Positions 57,797 to 64,000 of a stretch of 64,000 bases of DNA are shown here, piece after piece. The notes beneath the pieces are model-generated. The model did no database searches and was not told the origin of the DNA. It worked only from the letters and a program-made list of their open reading frames with translations. Origin of the DNA: Hibiscus mutabilis (taxonomy: Eukaryota > Streptophyta > Magnoliopsida > Malvales > Malvaceae); assembly GCA_019671005.1 (NCBI GenBank), contig CM033719.1:26772750-26836749 (forward strand), given 5' to 3'. How positions within the stretch are numbered: position 1 is the first letter of the stretch; each line of letters starts with the position of its first letter. The translations under genes were made by a program, and so were the position numbers.

Positions 57797-58315
57797 CTGC
57801 ATTTACATCGGCAAGAATAAGAAAAATAAGCAGCCATCAAACATGAAAGCATACTAGTTTTCCAATCGATTTACAAGCACTCGGTAGCAATACACAATGA
57901 ATAAAAGAAAACCAAAAAGGACCGGCCAATCAATAAATGAGTCGAAAATCTACAAGCACATGTTTAGGGGAGCTTAACAAACATATAACATGGTTTTAAC
58001 CAAGCCAAAAACATTAAACATAATCACAAAACTTTCAAACATCCCACGAAAACCAAAAGGGTTGGCCAGTCAATAACTGAGTCATTGTTGTTAAGGATGT
58101 GAAAGAAAAACAAAAAGCAATAAATGAACATTAGTTATGTCTACCCGGATAAGCAGTTATCCATATCCCCATACGAACCCAAACCTTCCGATGGCTATAA
58201 TTTTGCACTACCACAGGTAAAACATTAGCCGGAATTGTAGAATACTATACCACTCCAAGAATTAAAATCATGCTAACAACATTTACCTACTGTAATCACT
58301 CATTTTTATCCGAGT
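57797..58315. other. Possible RPS2 intron remnant, no exon seen
   Basis: AT-rich sequence directly upstream (minus strand) of the RPS2 exon. GGTTGGCCAGTCAATAA and CCGGCCAATCAATAAATGAG are similar phrases at 58062 and 57922, a weak internal repeat. Nothing coding seen. Confidence 0.4.
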
Positions 58316-58425
58316 TGTAGTATTATTAGTATTATTGTAATAATAATATTAATATATATATATATATATATAAATTAATGCATGGATGTGGGGCTCCACG
58401 TCAACCCCACGACCACCCCCTTTGC

Positions 58426-58435
58426 CTATAAATAT
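58426..58435 (+). promoter_or_regulatory. LTR TATA box
   Basis: CTATAAATAT lies in a GC-rich local context about 110 bases into the LTR, followed by AGGCAGG about 30 bases on. Fits a U3 promoter, with transcription starting near 58460. Confidence 0.65.
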
Positions 58436-58729
58436 GAGGCAGGGGGCAAAAAGCATGAGAATCGGCAGTGGCATGGCCAAATAAGGTGGCTTAGGCTCCC
58501 GGCTAGCCAAGGACCGAGGTAGTGTCTTCGGTCCTAACTGATTCAATCGGGGTCCTATTTTGGATCCGATATAATTAATTTTTGGAGAGGTCGTGGTAGA
58601 TCTCGGTGGGGTTCAGTCGGGGTTCGTCATTCGAGCTCCTAGTTAGGTATATTTTCTTCATTTTTTATTTGTGTTGTAATTTTTATGATTTAATGAAGTA
58701 TTAGTTAATTTAAAATAGTGTTCTTTTTT

Positions 58730-59040
58730 TAGTTTGTATGTTTATTTATATTTTAGATTAGTATTTATTTATGTTTTAAATGAATGTTTTAAATGAATGT
58801 TTTTATTTATGTTAGATTTGTTTTTATTTATGTGTTAGATTAATATTTATGAATGTTTTAGATTAGTATTTTATTTATGTTAGATTTGTTTTTATTTATG
58901 TGTTAGATTAATATTTATGAATGTTTTAGATTAGTATTTTATTTATGTTAGATTTGTTTTTATGTGTTAGATTAATATTTATGTATGTATGTTTTAGATT
59001 AGTATTTTATTTGTGTTAGATTAGTATTTTATTATGTTAG
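58730..59040. repeat. AT-rich tandem repeat in the LTR
   Basis: A unit of about 70 bases containing TTATTTATGTTAGATTTG and GTGTTAGATTAATATTTATG is repeated about three times with small deletions. Shorter TTAGATTAGTATTT words fill the rest. Confidence 0.75.
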
Positions 59041-59550
59041 TATTTATTTATATTTTTATCACATTGTATTTAAATTATTTGCCATGTTTTTAAGTTGCAT
59101 AATGGAATATAAATTGTCAATGCGGTGCCCTTTTATCCGAGCGTAAACGGGGCCAGTATCAGGCGTAGTGATGGTGGTTGGGCTCTTACTCTCGGATAAC
59201 GGGGCTTTTAAAATTTACCCGCACTTATAGCCAAATTTTAATTTAATCGTCACTTTAATCCGGAAAGTTTAATATTAATAAAGCGATAATTATTAAAGTA
59301 CCAATTTTGGGCGGTGTGGGGGTGCTAATCCTTCCCCATCCGTAACCAACTCTCGAACCCCATATTTTTAAAATCTGGTTTTATGGTGTCCAACCTACCT
59401 AAATGGCGGTGGCGACTCCATTTTAAAATAAAACACGGCTTTTCTAAAACCTGCGGAATATATTTTTAAATACCCAAAAGACCCTCAAACACCTTTGGAA
59501 TCCTCATTTTTTTAGCGAACGCTAACATAGAAAGAGGACATTACTACAGA

Positions 59551-59568
59551 TGGCGACTCATAGGGACC
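59551..59568 (+). other. Primer binding site of the gypsy-like element
   Basis: TGGCGACTCATAGGGACC begins two bases after the LTR end. TGGCGACTC-type sequences follow the LTRs of many plant gypsy elements. I did not match it to a specific tRNA. Confidence 0.6.
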
Positions 59569-60230
59569 ATTTTTTGTTTTCAAAAACAAAAAAGTGAGTC
59601 AAGCTTTTTCAAATAATTACCGCTTTAATAATATTAGAAGTTCCAGATTAAAGTGACTATTAAATTAATATTCGGTTGTAATTGCACGTTTATTTTAACG
59701 CATTTAAAATTTGGCATATAAACCCGTCCTTTTAAGTGGGGAAAACGCTAATGCTTTCGTGAGGATATCGTTCCTCCGTGTAGGCATAGCAAGTACCTTC
59801 GGGCTCGAGTACCTTATGCTTTATAAGGATATCGTTCCTTCGTGCGTGCATAAGCGAATGGGTCCCCACCAAATTGAACCCGGTTGAAAAGAGCCTATAA
59901 TGGGTGATGATCGGGGGCATTGCTACTCTTAGTAGAGGACATCAAGGACAATTCATGTACCTCCTAGCACCATCGCTGCATGTAGAGAACATATAGAAAC
60001 CCACCCCTTTAGAGCCATGCGGATAACCTTAGGTATTTTAGACGGGATAAATAGGGTTGTTTTGTTTGTTTACTTTATTTAATTTGTCCTTTTATTTATG
60101 TATTTATTATTTTTATCCGGTACTAACTCATTTCTTTTTGTGTTTTATTTTTATTTTACTCATACTTTTGTTGCATTATCATTGCATCCACATTATATAG
60201 AGGCGTTGATTCAAGTGGTTTGCCCGACTA

Positions 60231-60406
60231 GAAAATCTTTCATCATGGAAAAAATGTGTCTTAAGAAGGATGACATCGATCCAGTCGTGCGACATTGGTC
60301 AGAGATTAATCAACAGATCCGAGGTAACGATTTGCCGAGCAAGCGTGTAGTGCCAAAGTACACACGAGACCTTGATGGTGGACATACAAGGAGTTGCAAG
60401 ACGTGA
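60231..60406 (+). other. Possible gag-start frame
   Basis: An open stretch reading KSFIMEKMCLKKDDIDPVVR, then HWSEINQQIRGNDLPSKRV, ends at a stop at 60404-60406. Charged and protein-like, located after the LTR and PBS. I do not recognise a domain. It may be the N-terminus of a decayed gag. Confidence 0.35.
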
Positions 60407-60939
60407 GAATGACTTAGCTACGAAGCCACGGCTCTCCGACCTTTCGTAACCTCGGACATGGAAAAAGCACCAAGGTTTATCAAGTTGCTCGTGAGCTATC
60501 GAGGAGCAGGAGGGTAGAGCTAGGGCTTATGTGTAGAACTTTGTTTTGTAATTAAGACTTTTTGTAATAGGGACTCCTTTTGTAATGTGGACCCTTTTTG
60601 CAATCTGGACCATTTTTGTAATCTGGACCCTTTAGTTCCCATGAAAGTCGTTCGAAGGAGTGATTACCAGCGGAATCAACGCCTTTATTTGTATGATTTC
60701 TACATTTCGTACATTGCATCACCTCGGAAGCACGTGCATGCATCTCATTTGCATAAAATCACATACCAAAAAATTCTTTCACAAATTATTTTTAAGAAAA
60801 GGTAAATCCTTTTAAGTACATTTTTTAAGAATGAACTTTTATATTCTTTCAACCAAATTTCTAAATCCAACCCTTTCATAATGGCGATTAAAAGAAAAAA
60901 ATGAACAGTTCAATTTGTTTTAACAAGTTCTTAGATCCA

Positions 60940-61490
60940 GTCCCTTCACAAAGACATTTTTGAGCTTTTTTCATCCTCCCACGAGAATAAATATTTTTTA
61001 GCAAAGTTTTTTTCAATCATTTCACAAATACACTTGTCCAGTCCTTTCAAAATGACATTATTTCAAAAATAATAATAAGAGTTTCTTTTTCGATCCTTTC
61101 ACAAGGACATCTTTTAATATGGCCTTTAATTTAGTCCTTTCATAAGGATATTTTTCAAAGGAAATATTTCTCAATTAAATCTTTTCATAAGGATATTGTA
61201 AAAAATAGATTTCTCAATTCTTTCCTCTCTTAAGATTTTTCTTTTTCTCAAAGGGGGGGGGAGAATAATTTCTCAATTGATTTTCTCAAAAACAAAAATT
61301 TTCAATCACGTCCTTTCTCAAGGATCGTTTTTTTCTCTCTCAAAAATTTCTTAAAGATATTTTAATCCTACCAGTCTTAAGAACGTTTTTCATAGTTCTT
61401 AAGAAGTTTTCTCAATTCTATCCTTTTAAGGATTATTTTTTTTGAAAACATGAGAATTCCTTAATTCTATCCTTTCTTAAGGATGAAAGA
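60940..61490. repeat. TCCTT-loop-AAGGA hairpin series in the leader
   Basis: Repeated words of the form TCCTT(TCAC/TCAT/TCTC)AAGGA: about 61090-61106, 61136-61152, 61310-61326, 61420-61434 (ATCCTTTTAAGGAT) and 61468-61484 (ATCCTTTCTTAAGGAT), with degraded copies near 60945, 61037 and 61180. A separate perfect 9-base stem, CTTAAGAAC with GTTCTTAAG, is at 61376-61402. Confidence 0.75.
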
Positions 61491-61639
61491 AGAAATTTTT
61501 TTTTTTTAAAAAAAGTTGATTGTGAGTTTTCATGCTCACAAAACTGGAAAGAGTTTAATAGAGTTTAACAAGTCTGACAGAAATGTTGGCATAACATGGT
61601 TAAACACGGTAAAGTTTAAGAAAATAAATAATTCAAGTA

Positions 61640-62043
61640 TCCATCGAAAAGCCATTTTTACGAATGGTCAAAGGAAAATAAATCTTTTAGAAAAATCCGA
61701 GTTCATAATTGGTATAAATTAATTGTACTCAGGGGAATAGTATAACTAGCCCGGAGCAAACGGCTATCGGTAAAGGCAACTCAAAACCGTTGATCATTGT
61801 GCATTTGGGAAAAATGCAAAAGAAATCTATAAACAAAGCTGTAAATTAAATTTTCACCAAAAATCCATTTTTGAATGGTCAAAGAAAAATAAATCCTTTG
61901 GAAAAGTCCAATGTCATAATTGGTATAAACTGATTGTACCTGGGAATGGTACAACTAGCCCGAGAACAAACACTACCGATAAAGGCAATTCAAATCCGTT
62001 GATCCCTGTGCATTTGGGAAAAATGCAAAAGAAATCTATAAGC
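61640..62043. repeat. 210-base tandem duplication in the leader
   Basis: GAATGGTCAAAG at 61662 and 61873, CATAATTGGTATAAA, CAACTAGCCC-like and GGGAAAAATGCAAAAGAAAT words all recur with an offset of about 210 bases. Two units with roughly 80-90 percent similarity by eye. Confidence 0.85.
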
Positions 62044-64000
62044 TAAGTCATATTTTGTCAGAATGAAGTTATTTTTGTCGTAATGAAATTTTCATTTATT
62101 CAGAAAGCATATTTGCATTCTTTGTTCATTGTTATGGGATAGTTTTTTTCCCATACGCATATACACATATTTTTAAAAAAGCATACACATGTACATACCA
62201 TTTTTTTATTAGGTCATTGCGAATGCAAGTATCTGCTAGTCTATTTAGGCCGATAGAGGAACAAAACAAGTGTGTAGATAATGGGCGGTTCCCATTTTAG
62301 GAAATTTTCTTCTCGTGCACTTGTTGTTTAAGATCTTTGAATAGAGTGTTGACCCTAAACTTCTACCCTCCGAAGACTATTTTGATATCCATGTATGGGA
62401 TGATGAATGACATTCCTTCAACCCCTTTCGCAAATAATAGAGAATATCCATTTGTTGCCCCCTTCGAGCCTGTTCGTTTATTTTCATTTGAACCCAAACC
62501 AAGGATCACCCCACACACGGGGCAAAGAAGAAGAGGATTTTGTTCAAATCGCCCAGATGTTGACCGCATTACAAAGGTGGTGCTCCATGAATAAGCGAAA
62601 GAAATGAGAATCAATGTCCTAAACGCGAAGACCAAGAGAAATATCAGAATAAGCCATTAAAAGAAATTTTTGCTCAAAAGGACTGGCTAAACCAAATTGA
62701 AAGTGTGCCAACAAGAAGTTTGAAACAATGAAGATTAAAAGCACCATCAGAAAGTGCAATAAACGATAACAAGAGAAGATTCGATTACATATGAATAAGA
62801 AACGCATCAACATTCATTCAAGATGCAAGATACATATTCCAAAGCTACAAAGAAAGAAATAAACTCTAGGGTGAAAACCCAGAAATGGGCAGTCTAGAGC
62901 GATCTGAGAAATAAATCAAAGAAGTTTTTTATTTGAGCACATTCTGATCAACAAACGCGTAGAAGATATTTTAACCAGAAGAAATGATCATTGGTTTCAT
63001 CACCCTTAAATACTCATTTTAGGCCTATATATCATTTCTTTCATAACCATGAACCATAGCCTATATAAGCCTACAAAGACCATTCAGATCATATGTGGAT
63101 ATCTAAGTTTGATAAGTTTGTCTTCAGATTACATTTCACCTATAAGGGTTAACCTTTCTTCAAGGAACATCAAACCTCGAAGTGCCTGATCGACACCCAA
63201 ATGAGGAGAGGATGAGGGGCATAGTGAGTGGTGAGATCAAGAGAGCCACATTGAATGAGTTAGAAATTAGGTATGGGAAACGTTCCTCTCGAAAGCCTAA
63301 ATGGACTAGGGGAGACCATACATATGCTTATATCGCCAAAATAGGCAAGATTTTTTAAATAGACAAATTTTCTAGTGCATTTGTTATTTTAGGATCGAAC
63401 ATTAATTGACATTTTTGTCGATTCTTTTAATCTTTATTATTTATTCCAAACATTTTTTTTTCAAAAATGTTTGACAGTTTTCAAATTTCAATTTGTTTAA
63501 TACTTATCGTTTACTCCAAACATTCACTTTTTAAAAATGTTTGGTATTTTCCTCTTTACCATTTCGTCTAAACATCAAATTTTAAAGATGTTTTGCATTT
63601 TTTCCTAAATTTCTGAGTTTATTTCCAAAACACTAACCTTTTTATTATAGGGACCAAGAGTTAGTTCTCGCCGAGGTGTTGCAAGAAGATTAAAGATGAG
63701 TTCAGGGCGTGGGGGCATTTTGCCAGCCCTAATGATAAGATAGATGAAGACTTCGCATGTAGGGTCAAAAAAATGTCGATGAGTTGAATCAAGATTGAGT
63801 GGGACATCATTGAATCCAAGGCGAGTGGGGCATCATTGCCCATAAAATATCAAATGTCTCATGCGTTTGGGAGTTCAAATTAGAAGAGACCAGAAGTAAC
63901 ACAGAGATGAGAATATTTGACTAATGAAAAAGTCAAAGATTTTTTTTAGCGAAGAGTTGATATCGGCCGAGGTCACTTGGCTGAAAGGTTCAAACAGAGA

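Larger units (their letters stand above)
58316..59548 (+). repeat. 5' LTR of the gypsy-like element
   Basis: Starts TGTAGTA and ends TACTACA (7-base inverted ends) directly before the PBS. It contains a TATA box and a tandem repeat (about 58730-59040). The preceding five bases are CGAGT; the partner duplication is outside the window. Confidence 0.75.
58316..64000 (+). mobile_element. Ty3/gypsy-like LTR retrotransposon, 5' part
   Basis: A 5' LTR (58316-59548) is followed by a PBS-like sequence and a long leader of low coding potential. The element leaves the window before any recognisable pol domain. TGGCGACTC PBS-like words and long non-coding leaders are seen in plant Tat/Ogre-type gypsy elements, which is my tentative placement. 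Internal sequence includes a possible N-terminal gag frame, hairpins and a 210-base tandem duplication. Confidence 0.7.

Noticed and set aside
57617..57820. Plus-strand 67-codon frame
   Set aside because: It is the reverse of the clear RPS2 exon on the minus strand.
62337..62635. Overlapping frames on both strands as genes
   Set aside because: No recognisable domain. They lie in the gypsy leader or decayed gag region and lack coding signs.
1..64000. tRNA, rRNA or snRNA genes
   Set aside because: I looked for tRNA A/B-box pairs and conserved rRNA words by eye and found none convincing. The only tRNA-related signals are retroelement primer sites.

Overview
This is nuclear DNA from a flowering plant, a eudicot. 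It carries intron-containing plant genes (UDP-glucose dehydrogenase, a leucine-rich-repeat protein with about one repeat per exon, a SNAP33-type SNARE), very AT-rich intergenic DNA, and layers of plant transposable elements. The repeat style made me think of Malvaceae (cotton relatives), but that is only a guess.

Layout. 1-89 is the tip of a Copia LTR. About 130-3703 is a decayed LINE. 4964-9952 is a Mutator-like element (MULE1) holding a plant-mobile-domain (PMD) pseudogene and a convergent transposase pseudogene. 11650-13092 (+) is an intact UGD gene. 14187-18300 (-) is an intact 11-exon LRR gene with a MITE in one intron. 20592-22748 (-) is a SNAP33-like gene whose fourth coding exon seems to have lost its normal acceptor. 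25377-35126 is a nearly full-length Copia element on the minus strand with both LTRs, PBS, PPT, gag, pol and a third ORF. It sits inside an older, related LTR of opposite orientation (25221-25376 plus 35127-36158). 36415-37492 is a LINE RNase H fragment split by a MITE. 37708-52857 is a second MULE (MULE2) of the same architecture. It was invaded by a 2.8-kb solo LTR ('LTR A', 38326-45663), itself invaded by a 4.5-kb solo LTR ('LTR B', 39473-44004). 53789-57340 holds two decayed host genes: a zinc-finger protein and a PIF/UNE10-type bHLH. 57638-57796 is an orphan last exon of ribosomal protein S2. 58316-64000 is the LTR, PBS and leader of a Ty3/gypsy-like element that runs off the window.

The most unusual signal is not in the genes. 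At least five unrelated elements carry arrays of short palindromes or hairpins. LTR B has about 18 mini-hairpins whose loops are nearly all C(UNCG)G tetraloops and whose stems vary with compensating changes. LTR A has about 12 hairpins with a near-constant 14-nt loop (TGGGCTATGTGATC type) and variable but complementary arms. The Copia LTRs, the pol-ORF3 spacer, the older LTR and the left part of LTR A are full of GTATCGATAC/GTACCGGTAC palindromes. MULE1 has seven subterminal copies of a palindrome around CATCTGCAGATG. The gypsy leader at 61 kb has repeated TCCTT-loop-AAGGA hairpins.

The three host genes do not form a pathway. UGD makes UDP-glucuronate for cell-wall sugars, the LRR protein is probably secreted, and SNAP33 acts in vesicle fusion at the plasma membrane and cell plate.
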